From Novosphingobium album (ex Hu et al. 2023) (lineage in GTDB: Bacteria; Pseudomonadota; Alphaproteobacteria; Sphingomonadales; Sphingomonadaceae), in contig NZ_JALHLE010000002.1 in NCBI RefSeq assembly GCF_022832385.1, positions 124,001 to 188,000 on the forward strand: DNA of 64,000 nt. Reading direction: 5' to 3'. Positions within the stretch are counted from its first letter, which is position 1. Each line of letters opens with the position of its first letter. This document shows positions 36,187-44,528 of the stretch, piece by piece. The position numbers were made by a program, and so were the translations under genes. Below the pieces are notes generated by a model. The model had not been told where the DNA came from. It ran no database searches and saw only the letters and a list, made by a program, of their open reading frames with translations.

Positions 36187-37320
36187 TCAGGCGGCAGCCT
36201 TGGTCACGGCGTAGGCGTAGTCGAGCCAGGGCCCGAGCGCCTCGATATCCGCAGTGTCCACGGTCGCGCCGCACCAGATGCGCAGCCCCGGAGGAGCATC
36301 GCGGTAGCCGGCGATGTCGTAAGCGGCATCTTCCTTTTCGAGGACGGCGGCGAACTTCTTGATGAAGTCCGCGTCGGCCCCTTCGACCGAGAGGCAGACC
36401 GAAGTCTTCGAGCGGATGCCGCTGTCAACCGCAAGGTGGCTGAGCCAGTCGCGCTCGGCGACGATCTTGTCGAGCGCGTGGGCATTGGCGTTGGAACGCG
36501 CCATGAGGCCTTCGAGACCGCCCAGCGAACGCGCCCATTCGAGCGCGAAGATCGCGTCTTCGACAGCCAGCATCGAGGGAGTGTTGATGGTCTCGCCCTT
36601 GAACACGCCCTCGGCCAGTTTGCCCTTGGAAACCAGACGGAAGACCTTCGGCAGCGGCCAGGACGGGGTGTAGGTTTCAAGGCGCTCTACCGCGCGGGGG
36701 CCGAGGATCAGCACGCCATGGCCACCCTCGCCGCCCAGCACCTTCTGCCAGGAGAAAGTGGCGACGTCGATCTTGTCCCACGGAATGTCGTAGGCGAACA
36801 CGGCACTGGTCGAGTCAGCGAAGGACAGGCCTTCGCGGTCGTCGGGAATCCATTCGCCGTCGGGCACGCGCACACCAGAGGTGGTGCCGTTCCAGGTGAA
36901 CAGGACGTCGTTCGACCAGTCGATCTTGTCGAGATCCGGGAGCTGGCCGTAATCGGCGCGCATCACCGTGGGTTCGAGCTTGAGCTGCTTTACGGCATCG
37001 GTGACCCAGCCCTCACCGAAGCTTTCCCATGCCAGCGTCGTCACGTCGCGGGCGCCGAGCATGGTCCACATGGCCATCTCGAAGGCACCGGTGTCCGAAC
37101 CGGGCACGATGCCGATGCGGTGCGTATCGGGCAGCTTCAGCACTTCACGCATAAGGTCGATGCAGTACGCGAGACGCGACTTGCCGATCTTGGCGCGGTG
37201 CGAGCGGCCGAGCGATTCGGTGGCGAGTTTTTCGGGGGCGTATCCGGGCGGCTTGGCGCAGGGACCGGAAGAGAAATGCGGACGCGCAGGCTTGCGCGCC
37301 GGTACCGTGATATCAGTCAT
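36187..37320 (-). CDS. serC: phosphoserine aminotransferase
   Basis: This 377-residue PLP enzyme converts 3-phosphohydroxypyruvate to phosphoserine. The PLP lysine is in DVATFSWQKVLGGEGGHG. The start RPHFSSGPCAKPPG and the HRAKIGKSRL segment are typical of the alphaproteobacterial SerC subgroup, which differs from the E. coli type. It precedes serA on the same strand, the usual serine synthesis pair. Confidence 0.95.
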   Translation of the reverse strand: MTDITVPARKPARPHFSSGPCAKPPGYAPEKLATESLGRSHRAKIGKSRLAYCIDLMREVLKLPDTHRIGIVPGSDTGAFEMAMWTMLGARDVTTLAWESFGEGWVTDAVKQLKLEPTVMRADYGQLPDLDKIDWSNDVLFTWNGTTSGVRVPDGEWIPDDREGLSFADSTSAVFAYDIPWDKIDVATFSWQKVLGGEGGHGVLILGPRAVERLETYTPSWPLPKVFRLVSKGKLAEGVFKGETINTPSMLAVEDAIFALEWARSLGGLEGLMARSNANAHALDKIVAERDWLSHLAVDSGIRSKTSVCLSVEGADADFIKKFAAVLEKEDAAYDIAGYRDAPPGLRIWCGATVDTADIEALGPWLDYAYAVTKAAA

Positions 37321-37526
37321 TTAAGACTCTCCTTACAGAGAGCACGCGCGGCGTTGGGACCGCGTGGCCCGAAGCCGCATCTAGTGGCCGCCCGTTTTTT
37401 GTCAATCGGTTTGCGGTGAACCAGCCGGCCACAGTTCACAGGACGTGGTGGCCGCCTGACCCATTCAGATTGGCACGACAAGCGGCAGAAAGGTCTTGTT
37501 AACCACCTGGTGAGACACTGGTGCTC

Positions 37527-38192
37527 ATGCGCAGATACCTGCTCATCCTGCCCCTGATGGCCGCCCTGAGCGCCTGCATGGACGTCCCGCAGGCACAGGC
37601 CCCTCGCAAACAGGTGGTGCGTCAATCAACGACGACGTTCAGCCCGGAACCCGAATTCCGGCAATGCCTCTCGGAACTGGGCGCACAGCATGCCTCGTTC
37701 ACGCCGTTGCCCGACCGGTACTTCGGCGCGGGTTGTTCAACGATTGAGACCGTGCATCTTTCCAGCCTGCAGAGCGATACGGCATCGCTGGACCTGACCA
37801 ATCTCGGTCCGGTCACCTGCAATGTCGCCACTACGTTCGCGGCATGGGCCCGTTATGGTGTCGATCGTGCAGCGGAACAGATTCTGGGCAGCAGGCTCGC
37901 CCGAATCGAAACATTCGGCAGCTACAGCTGCCGCAATGTGGCCGGTACCAGCCGACGCTCAGGCCATGCCACCGCCAACGCCATCGACGTATCCGCCTTC
38001 GTGCTGGCTGACGGACGGCGTATCTCCGTGCTGGATGACTGGAACGGCGGCACGCTCGCCGAACAGCGTTTCCTGCGCGTTGTTCACGCCAGCGCCTGCA
38101 AGCGGTTCGGCACGACGCTGGGGCCCGACTACAACTCGGCCCATGCCAACCATTTCCACGTCGAAGCTGACGGCGCCGATTTCTGCCGGTAG
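37527..38192 (+). CDS. extensin-like C-terminal domain lipoprotein
   Basis: This 221-residue protein has a lipoprotein signal: MRRYLLILPLMAALSAC, with lipobox LSAC. The mature part matches the extensin-like C-terminal domain of alphaproteobacteria, with CNVATTFAAWARYGV, GSYSCRNV and AHANHFHVEADGADFC. Despite the name it is unrelated to plant cell-wall function, and the domain resembles peptidases of the LAS (VanY-like) group, so a peptidoglycan role is possible. A GTG six bases upstream is the alternative start. It diverges from serC. Confidence 0.85.
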   Translation: MRRYLLILPLMAALSACMDVPQAQAPRKQVVRQSTTTFSPEPEFRQCLSELGAQHASFTPLPDRYFGAGCSTIETVHLSSLQSDTASLDLTNLGPVTCNVATTFAAWARYGVDRAAEQILGSRLARIETFGSYSCRNVAGTSRRSGHATANAIDVSAFVLADGRRISVLDDWNGGTLAEQRFLRVVHASACKRFGTTLGPDYNSAHANHFHVEADGADFCR

Positions 38193-38208
38193 GCGCGGCC
38201 AGAACAGG

Positions 38209-38673
38209 TCAGGCTGCGATCGTCGTCATCTTGAAGGGAATTTCGAGGTCCAGCTTGACGCGGCACTCGCCTGCGCCCGGTTCGGCACTGAACCACTCGC
38301 TCTGAATAACCGCCCGGCAATGCACTCTGGCCCTCCCGAGATTCCAGGAATCCAGCCACTCGCAATAGAGGCTTGAGAGATACCGCGGAAAGTGGCCGAC
38401 CAGAATGCCGTCCACATAAACCTCGACGCTGACGCGGCCGGGAGGCGCGTCACAATCTCGTGACAGCACGGCAATACACGAATGGCGGCGTCCTGAACGC
38501 GCCTTCTCCCGGAAAATCGAGCGGATGCCGGCCTGCCTACGCGCAGTGCCGGCGAGCTCCAGAGCGTATGTTTCGCTCCCATGCAACAGAATCGCCAGAC
38601 CTTCCGCAGCCGATTCGTCGGGAACAGGCCTGCGGCTAAAGCCGTTCAAGCCTTTGAAAAAGCCTTCCAACAT
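38209..38673 (-). CDS. hypothetical protein with HIRAN-like C-terminal segment
   Basis: This 154-residue protein is not firmly recognised. Its C-terminal half reads VEVYVDGILVGHFPRYLSS and VHCRAVIQSEW, a pattern like the IxVxxDGxxVGYLPR core of HIRAN domains. The N-terminal half has ARRQAGIRSIFREKARSG, basic and possibly helical. No signal peptide. The start follows AAGGGACGCACA. It converges on the extensin-like gene and stands before a strand-coherent catabolic region. A DNA- or protein-binding role is conceivable. Confidence 0.62.
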   Translation of the reverse strand: MLEGFFKGLNGFSRRPVPDESAAEGLAILLHGSETYALELAGTARRQAGIRSIFREKARSGRRHSCIAVLSRDCDAPPGRVSVEVYVDGILVGHFPRYLSSLYCEWLDSWNLGRARVHCRAVIQSEWFSAEPGAGECRVKLDLEIPFKMTTIAA

Positions 38674-38785
38674 TGTGCGTCCCTTCACGCTCCGTCCGCG
38701 ACCCAGGGCAGAGCATGTGATGGGAATGTTAGCTTAGTTTCATTACATGTTAACCCGCGCAGCACAGCAATCCACGACGGCAATG

Positions 38786-38817
38786 AAAAACCCGGGGAAC
38801 CTTGCGGCTTCCCGGGT
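38786..38817 (-). terminator. terminator downstream of the amidohydrolase gene
   Basis: On the minus strand ACCCGGGAA pairs with TTCCCCGGGT (one bulged base) around a GCCGCAAGG loop, followed by five T. It lies just past the stop of the amidohydrolase gene, in the right direction. Confidence 0.82.
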
Positions 38818-38849
38818 CTTCTTCAACCGGCCACTTGCGCGGCTGCAGA

Positions 38850-40118
38850 TCAGATCGGCAGCTTGTAGAAGCGCGCCGCGTTGTCCTGCAGGACCTTCTT
38901 CTTCACTTCGTACGAGTAGCCCCCGAGCACGTTCCTGATGTGCTCCTGCACGCCCGGATAGAGCGAAGTCGGGTGCGGGAAGTCGGTTTCGAACATCACG
39001 TTGTCGACGCCGATGGTTTCCAGCAGCTGCTTGGGGCCGACCTTCTCGAACCAGAAGGTGCACATAAAGTGGTCGCGGAAGTAGTCCCACGGCTGCTTCT
39101 TGAGGACACCGCGCATCGACGGCAGCATTTCCTGGAACTGGTGCTCCAGCGCCTCGACGGCGAAGGGAATCCAGCCCATGCCGCTCTCGATCAGGCCGAT
39201 CTTGAGGTTCGGGTGCTGGTCCAGACGGCCCGAGACCATCCAGTTGCCGAGCGTGGCGGCATTGCCGATCGAGAACATCGTCGCAACCACCGACAGGATT
39301 TGCTCGAACTTGAAGCCTTCCCAGGTCAGCGTGTTCGGATCGATCGCGGCGTTGAGGTGGAAGTTGAGCGGGATGCCTTCGGCATCGATCATCTCGAGGA
39401 ACGGCGTCCAGTAATCATGATGGAAGCTCGGCACGCCTACGCGCTCGGGGGTGTCGGGCAGCACGAAGCCGCGCAGCCCCATGTCGATGCAACGGCGGGC
39501 TTCCTTCTCAAGCTCCGCCTTGTCCCAGAACGGCAGATGCGCCATCGGGAACAGGCGCTGACCGGACTCGTTCTGCCAGTCTGCATTGAAGTCGTTGTAG
39601 GTCTTCATGATCTGCAGGGCGAGATCCTTGTCGCCCAGCGTCATCAGCATGCCCGCCTGGGTGATGCCAGAGTTCTGGAAGCAGATCTGCGCATGGACGC
39701 CCATGTCGTCCATCGCGGCAAGACGCGGGGCGATCTCGTGACCGCCCGCGTGGCTTTCCTCCAGCGTCGGGAACGACAGGCGGCCCAGCAGCTTGTTGTT
39801 GTCCTTGCGGATCACGTTGCCGCCCAGCGTGCCGCAGTTGCGGTCACCGATGTACCAGCGGTCGACGCCGTCGGCATCGCGCTTCACATAGGGCATCTTG
39901 TCCTTGTAACCGGCCGGTGCACGGTCGGTGAACAGCGTCGGCGGTTCGACGATGTGGGTGTCGGTATCAACGATCTTGATACCCTCGAGCGAGGGATCGA
40001 GACCGCCGGACTGCGTGGCATAATCCACCTCGCGGATGACGCCACCCTTCGTATAGCCCTCAGCGGACCAGTACTTGCGCGCGGATTCGGCCATCTCCTT
40101 GGTGTCAGTATCGGCCAT
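38850..40118 (-). CDS. amidohydrolase family 2 protein
   Basis: This 422-residue protein belongs to the amidohydrolase-2 group (ACMSD-like decarboxylases and hydrolases). The N-terminal metal motif is VDTDTHIVEPP, and MFETDFPHPTSLYPG supplies the later catalytic aspartate/histidine segment. The central MGVHAQICFQ and GLRGFVLPDTP segments also suit this family. The start MADTDTKEMAES follows GGGAGAATCGCA. Such proteins are frequent in xenobiotic and steroid catabolism of sphingomonads. It diverges from the P450 gene at 40297, so the two may share a control region. Confidence 0.86.
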   Translation of the reverse strand: MADTDTKEMAESARKYWSAEGYTKGGVIREVDYATQSGGLDPSLEGIKIVDTDTHIVEPPTLFTDRAPAGYKDKMPYVKRDADGVDRWYIGDRNCGTLGGNVIRKDNNKLLGRLSFPTLEESHAGGHEIAPRLAAMDDMGVHAQICFQNSGITQAGMLMTLGDKDLALQIMKTYNDFNADWQNESGQRLFPMAHLPFWDKAELEKEARRCIDMGLRGFVLPDTPERVGVPSFHHDYWTPFLEMIDAEGIPLNFHLNAAIDPNTLTWEGFKFEQILSVVATMFSIGNAATLGNWMVSGRLDQHPNLKIGLIESGMGWIPFAVEALEHQFQEMLPSMRGVLKKQPWDYFRDHFMCTFWFEKVGPKQLLETIGVDNVMFETDFPHPTSLYPGVQEHIRNVLGGYSYEVKKKVLQDNAARFYKLPI

Positions 40119-40296
40119 TGCGATTCTCCCGAAAAAGTTAATGGGCCTCATTTCGCAACCAGTCCGTCCGAATTCAATCGGATAGCCCAACGCGGGCGCG
40201 ATGAATGGCCCGTGAGGCTCAGAACGGCCCCGCTGCGAGATCGCCTTTGTTGCCCGCTGCGTGCCGCTTGGGCATGAACCGGGTGGGAGAAGGACT

Positions 40297-41574
40297 ATGA
40301 CACAGACGCCTACGCTTGACGATATCCGCGTTGATTTCGACGCCCCCGACAATGTCCCGAAGGACCGCATAGTCGAACTTTCCTTTGCAATGGGAGGCGT
40401 GCCCAACGACCTCGTCGACCCGTACGAACCGTGCGGCTGGCTGTCCGGGCCTGATATCCCGCGCCTGCTGTTCAATCCACCCAGCCGACAAGGCCTAGGC
40501 GCGATCAGCGGCAACCAGCGTGGCAACTGGGTCGTCACGCACTACGAGGACATCAACCGCGTCTATACCGACAACGAGCATTTCTCGAACAAAGGGACAG
40601 CGGAATTCCAGCGCCTGATCGGTGAAACCTTTCCTTCGATCCCCCTCGCGATTGATCCGCCGGACCATTCCAAATACCGCCTGTTCCTCACCCAGTTCCT
40701 CGGCCCGGCGACAATCACCCGCGTCATGGAGCCGGTGATCCGCGACGTGCTCGACGAAATGATTGGCGAAATTGCCCCCAAGGGCGAAGTCGACATGGCC
40801 TGGGATTTCGCCCGTGTATTCCCGGTACGCATCTTCATGGGCATGATGGGCTTTCCCAAGGAGATGTTCGACGATTTCCTCGAATGGGAATGGAACATCC
40901 TGCACTCAGGAAACCTTGAGAAGATGCAGTGGGCGCTCTCCAGCGTACTCAAGTTCCTGCGCGGATTCATTGCCGAAAAGGAAGTGAACCCCGATGAGTT
41001 CCTCACCAGCTCGATCGTCCACGGCACGATCCAGGGCCGCCGCTTCACCGAGGACGAGAAGATCGGCATGGTCTGGTTCCTGTGGCTGGGCGGGCTCGAC
41101 ACTGTCGCAGCAACCATTGCGCAGATGTACCGCCGCATGGCGCTGCAGCCCGAACTGCAACGCCAGCTGCGAGAGCATCCGGAACTGATTAACGGCGCGG
41201 TCGAGGAATTCCTGCGCACCCAGCCGATTCTTTCGTCAGCCCGTACCGCTACCAAGGACTTTGAGTGGCACGGCATTCAGGTAAAGAAGGGCGACAGCTT
41301 CTCCTGCCTCAACCCCGCGGGCAACTTCGATCCCGCACGCTTCAAGAACCCGCGCGAATTCGATCCGACCCGGACGGGCAACCGGCACTTCACGCTGGTG
41401 GGCGGCATCCATTCCTGCCTTGGCGGCCATCTCGCCCGGCGCGAATTGCGCATCCTGCTGGAAAAGTGGTTCCAGAAAATTCCCGAGTTCCGGATCAAAC
41501 CCGGCGCCGATACCAGTGTGTTCCCCGGGCTGCTGTCTATCCGCAACCTGCCGATCGTGTGGGATGTCCCCTGA
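40297..41574 (+). CDS. cytochrome P450, CYP101 (P450cam)-like
   Basis: This 425-residue P450 aligns with P450cam throughout: FPVRIFMGMMGFP, WLGGLDTVAATI in the I helix, EWHGIQVKKGD and the ending LPIVWDVP. The thiolate ligand is Cys374 in LVGGIHSCLGGH. The usual phenylalanine seven residues ahead of the cysteine is leucine here, an oddity of the haem-binding loop. The ExxR pair is in EEFLRTQP. It hydroxylates an unknown small hydrophobic compound. No ferredoxin or reductase lies next to it. The start follows GGGAGAAGGACT. Confidence 0.9.
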   Translation: MTQTPTLDDIRVDFDAPDNVPKDRIVELSFAMGGVPNDLVDPYEPCGWLSGPDIPRLLFNPPSRQGLGAISGNQRGNWVVTHYEDINRVYTDNEHFSNKGTAEFQRLIGETFPSIPLAIDPPDHSKYRLFLTQFLGPATITRVMEPVIRDVLDEMIGEIAPKGEVDMAWDFARVFPVRIFMGMMGFPKEMFDDFLEWEWNILHSGNLEKMQWALSSVLKFLRGFIAEKEVNPDEFLTSSIVHGTIQGRRFTEDEKIGMVWFLWLGGLDTVAATIAQMYRRMALQPELQRQLREHPELINGAVEEFLRTQPILSSARTATKDFEWHGIQVKKGDSFSCLNPAGNFDPARFKNPREFDPTRTGNRHFTLVGGIHSCLGGHLARRELRILLEKWFQKIPEFRIKPGADTSVFPGLLSIRNLPIVWDVP

Positions 41575-41583
41575 AAGGCGGCA

Positions 41584-42060
41584 TCACCACAGGGCCGGCT
41601 TGGCAACCATCAGGTAGAAGACCCCGAGCAAGCCAAGGAATGCGGGCCAGCCGAGGCCGACCCACCACAACATGGTACGGTAGTACTCGGCCCCAAGCGG
41701 CGTGCCGCTGTCCCGGGCCGCCTGCGCCAACCGCTGGGCCTTGATCTGCAGGCGTACGACCGGTGCCCAGCAAGCGAATGCCAGCAAGTAGAGCACATAA
41801 GTCGCGACCAACCAGGATTCGGTCAGCGAGTAGCCCACGATATACACCAGCCACAGCCCGCTGACAGGCTGGACAACCCCGCTCGTGCCGGTGAATATCC
41901 AGTCGGCGAGCACGACCATGCGCCCCACGCTGGCGATCGTGGCGGGATCCCGCGTAAGGTGCGCGTTCCAGAAGTACCATGCCGTCCCCGCTCCGAACCC
42001 GAACAGGATCGTGCTGCTCAGCACGTGGATCCATTTGATGACGAAATAGAGTTCCATCAT
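41584..42060 (-). CDS. DUF2269-type integral membrane protein
   Basis: This 158-residue protein has four hydrophobic helices, starting YFVIKWIHVLSSTILFGFG. The placement of His and Trp in the first helix (KWIHVLSST) and GLWLVYIVGY later fits the DUF2269 family, which is related to small membrane haem or electron-transfer proteins but not characterised. Two successive ATGs start it, and it overlaps the upstream SDR-DoxX gene stop by four bases, so it is translated with it. It converges on the CYP101-like gene. Confidence 0.78.
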   Translation of the reverse strand: MMELYFVIKWIHVLSSTILFGFGAGTAWYFWNAHLTRDPATIASVGRMVVLADWIFTGTSGVVQPVSGLWLVYIVGYSLTESWLVATYVLYLLAFACWAPVVRLQIKAQRLAQAARDSGTPLGAEYYRTMLWWVGLGWPAFLGLLGVFYLMVAKPALW

Positions 42061-43337
42061 CGCTTGTCCGCGATCGCACCATGCACCGCTATCAGCAGCA
42101 GAATTGGCAGGTTCTTGAGCAACGGCCCCAGTGGATCCAGCCACAAGGCAGGCAAGGCGATGCCGATGACCAGCGTATATCCCAGCACAGCGGCAAGCTG
42201 AACGGGCGTCGCCCATCGCGCCCGCCGGTCGAAGAGCACCATTGCAGCAATACCGATGTCGAGCAGGCTGCTGCTAATCCGCAAGGGTGCAACCAGCGCA
42301 TCAGGCAAGCCCAGTTCGGCGGTAAACCGGGCCGTCTGCTCGGCTCCATGCACAAGCCCGAGCCATGCCGATGCCAGCCAAAGGAAAACGAGCATGGCCC
42401 TCAACGCAGGTGCAAGAAAGAACAGCCGGGCATGCCAGCGGTCCTGCACTTGCGCCGGGCGATCACGCAGCGCCTGTTCCAGACTTACCGGCTCGAAGCC
42501 GATGGCATCTGCAAAAGCCTCGCTGTTGCCCGCGTTTCCAGCAATCATCTGGACAAGGCTGTTGGTCGCAATTGGTCCGTCGCCAGCGAAATCTCCAAGC
42601 CGCCCCAACATCCGCATGACAGGCATCGGAACCGTCAGCAAGCGCGCCGTGCCGAAACCCAGCCAGCTCCGGTAGCGTTCCAGCAACTGCCGCAAGTCCA
42701 GGGTTTCCGGGCCGACCGGCTCCAGTGTCTGCCCGGTAAAAGCGGTATCTTCGCAGACAATGCGGATGGATCGGGCGAGGTCCCGCACGTGAATGGGCGT
42801 GAAGAAGAAATCCCCCTTTCCCGGCAAGGGAACGAAGAGCGGCAGACCAGCCATCCCGCGCATCAGTGACGTGCCCCCATAGCTCCCGTCGCCATAGACC
42901 AGCGAGGGCCGCAGGATCGTCCAATCGATACCCGAACCACGAAGCACCTGTTCGCCTTCGAGCTTGGTCAGGGAGTAGTCGGTGGCCACGTCCGGCCGGG
43001 CACTGATCGCCGACACCAGAACGACACGCCGCACACCCGCTTCACCTGCCGCAGCATGGAGCGCCTGTGGCATCGCTACATGCACCGCATGCAGATCCCG
43101 CCCCCGCAGCAAGCCTGCAGCATTGACGACCACGTCGATGCCTTGCAGAAGCGGCCGCCAGCGGTTCGCATCTGTCGCGCTTGCAAGGTCCATCTCGGCG
43201 ACAGTGATCGAGGGAAATGCGCGCTCGACCTCTCGGGCACGGCGAACCACGGCCACAACGTCATACCCCGCAGCGGACAGTTCCGACAGCACATGGCGGC
43301 CAATGAAGCCCCCTGCGCCGAAGACCATGATTCGCAT
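42057..43337 (-). CDS. NAD(P)-binding oxidoreductase fused to DoxX-like membrane domain
   Basis: This 426-residue protein joins two parts. The first 290 residues form an atypical SDR/NmrA-like Rossmann domain, with the nucleotide loop FGAGGFIGRHVL and the YSLTKLEGEQVLR segment holding the Tyr-x-x-x-Lys. The rest contains about four membrane helices of the DoxX type (FLAPALRAMLVFLWLASAW). Fusions of this kind are seen in Proteobacteria; the substrate is unknown, and quinone or NAD(P)H-linked electron transfer is a guess. Its stop overlaps the DUF2269 gene start. Confidence 0.85.
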   Translation of the reverse strand: MRIMVFGAGGFIGRHVLSELSAAGYDVVAVVRRAREVERAFPSITVAEMDLASATDANRWRPLLQGIDVVVNAAGLLRGRDLHAVHVAMPQALHAAAGEAGVRRVVLVSAISARPDVATDYSLTKLEGEQVLRGSGIDWTILRPSLVYGDGSYGGTSLMRGMAGLPLFVPLPGKGDFFFTPIHVRDLARSIRIVCEDTAFTGQTLEPVGPETLDLRQLLERYRSWLGFGTARLLTVPMPVMRMLGRLGDFAGDGPIATNSLVQMIAGNAGNSEAFADAIGFEPVSLEQALRDRPAQVQDRWHARLFFLAPALRAMLVFLWLASAWLGLVHGAEQTARFTAELGLPDALVAPLRISSSLLDIGIAAMVLFDRRARWATPVQLAAVLGYTLVIGIALPALWLDPLGPLLKNLPILLLIAVHGAIADKR

Positions 43338-43561
43338 CGTTTACCCTCTACGGAAGGCCTAGCAGAGGCGAAGTCTTCAGAACACCGTCCGGGCACCACG
43401 ATCCGATCTGCTTTGGTGATGATCGAGGCAGGAGGCACCGGCGGGGAAACGCATCATCGAAGCGCGTATTGCCGCTCAGGACTTGAGCCGTCACGCCTTG
43501 GGCGATTGACCCCAAACGGGCGCCGGCAGACCTTCGATCGTGAAGCAGAAGGACAGGCTCC

Positions 43562-44062
43562 ATGACATTTGAAGGCACTGAACAGTTGCTGGCCCGAACA
43601 CAGGATTTCGTGAACGAGCACCGCTCGCTCTATCTTCAGTCTGGCGGTGCCATGGGGCACATTTTGGACTTCAAACATGCCGGCGCCCGTGGGCTTCTCC
43701 CCTCGCTGCTGCTGAAAACGATCGGACGCAAATCTGGACGTATATTCGTCACCCCCTTGATTTACGGAATCTATGGCGACGAATGGGTCGTTATCGCCAG
43801 CAAGGGCGGCGCGCCGGAACATCCCGCGTGGTACCTCAATCTCACGGCACAGCCATCAGCAGGAATGCAGGTCGCCACCCAGGCATTCGAGGTGCAGTGG
43901 CGTGAACCCGTCGGCGAAGAGCGTGATGCGGTATGGGCATACATGGCGCACCTTTACCCTCCCTATGGCGATTACCAGAAGGCATCGGAGGGACGCGTAA
44001 TTCCCGTGGTCATGCTCTCACCGAAAGCCGAATTGGCGCCCTTCTCAGCAGAACTGATCTGA
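43562..44062 (+). CDS. deazaflavin (F420)-type nitroreductase family protein
   Basis: This 166-residue protein resembles the Ddn/FDOR family: LKTIGRKSGRIFVTPLIY is the cofactor-loop signature, followed by GGAPEHPAWYLNL, a conserved motif. Family members in actinobacteria use F420; in Proteobacteria without F420 the cofactor is not settled and could be a flavin or haem. A SnoaL-like gene follows four bases later and is likely co-transcribed. A role in the neighbouring P450-rich catabolic region is inferred. Confidence 0.85.
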   Translation: MTFEGTEQLLARTQDFVNEHRSLYLQSGGAMGHILDFKHAGARGLLPSLLLKTIGRKSGRIFVTPLIYGIYGDEWVVIASKGGAPEHPAWYLNLTAQPSAGMQVATQAFEVQWREPVGEERDAVWAYMAHLYPPYGDYQKASEGRVIPVVMLSPKAELAPFSAELI

Positions 44063-44066
44063 CCCC

Positions 44067-44525
44067 GTGACCCCGATCGAGGAATTGCTGGCACGAGACG
44101 AGATCCGTACGCTCAAGGCCCGCTACTTTCGGACGTTCGACACCAAGGACTGGAACGCATTCCTGAGCCTGTTCACGGAAGATGCCACGCTTGAGTTTGA
44201 TCTCGCCGTTCCGGTGCAAGGCCAGCAGACGCCTTCTGTGCGGCTCGAAGGGCAGCGCGCAATCGGCGAACACGTATCGTCTCCGGATGTCACCGCGCAG
44301 ACCGTCCACCATGGCCACACCTGTGAAATCGAAATCCTCAGCAGCGACGAGGCACGTGGCATCTGGGCGATGGAGGACATCGTCGATTACGGCCGAACGC
44401 TCATCCACGGTTATGGCCATTATCACGAAACCTACCGGCGCACCGGTGCAGGCTGGCGCATTGCATCCGTGCACCTCACAAGACTGCGGTATAAACAGAC
44501 TCTGCAGGACCGCATCGTGCTCTGA
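44067..44525 (+). CDS. SnoaL-like (NTF2 fold) protein
   Basis: This 152-residue protein begins at a GTG four bases after the deazaflavin-type gene. It has the NTF2-type helix IEELLARDEIRTLKARYF, FTEDATLEFD and strands ending IASVHLTRLRY. The histidines in VHHGHTCEIEI resemble the active-site region of dehydratases such as scytalone or bile-acid 7-alpha-dehydratase. A dehydratase role is inferred and unproven. It converges on the flavoprotein gene with four bases between stops. Confidence 0.8.
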   Translation: MTPIEELLARDEIRTLKARYFRTFDTKDWNAFLSLFTEDATLEFDLAVPVQGQQTPSVRLEGQRAIGEHVSSPDVTAQTVHHGHTCEIEILSSDEARGIWAMEDIVDYGRTLIHGYGHYHETYRRTGAGWRIASVHLTRLRYKQTLQDRIVL

Positions 44526-44528
44526 TAG

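Noticed and set aside
34404..36362. Very long plus-strand frame (over 650 codons) opposite serA
   Set aside because: It is antisense to a complete SerA with all motifs. Its protein is His/Arg/Asp-rich with no domain, the usual mirror of GC-rich coding DNA.
38802..40277. Plus-strand frame of 491 codons opposite the amidohydrolase gene
   Set aside because: The amidohydrolase on the minus strand has a metal motif, a ribosome site and a terminator; the other frame has none.
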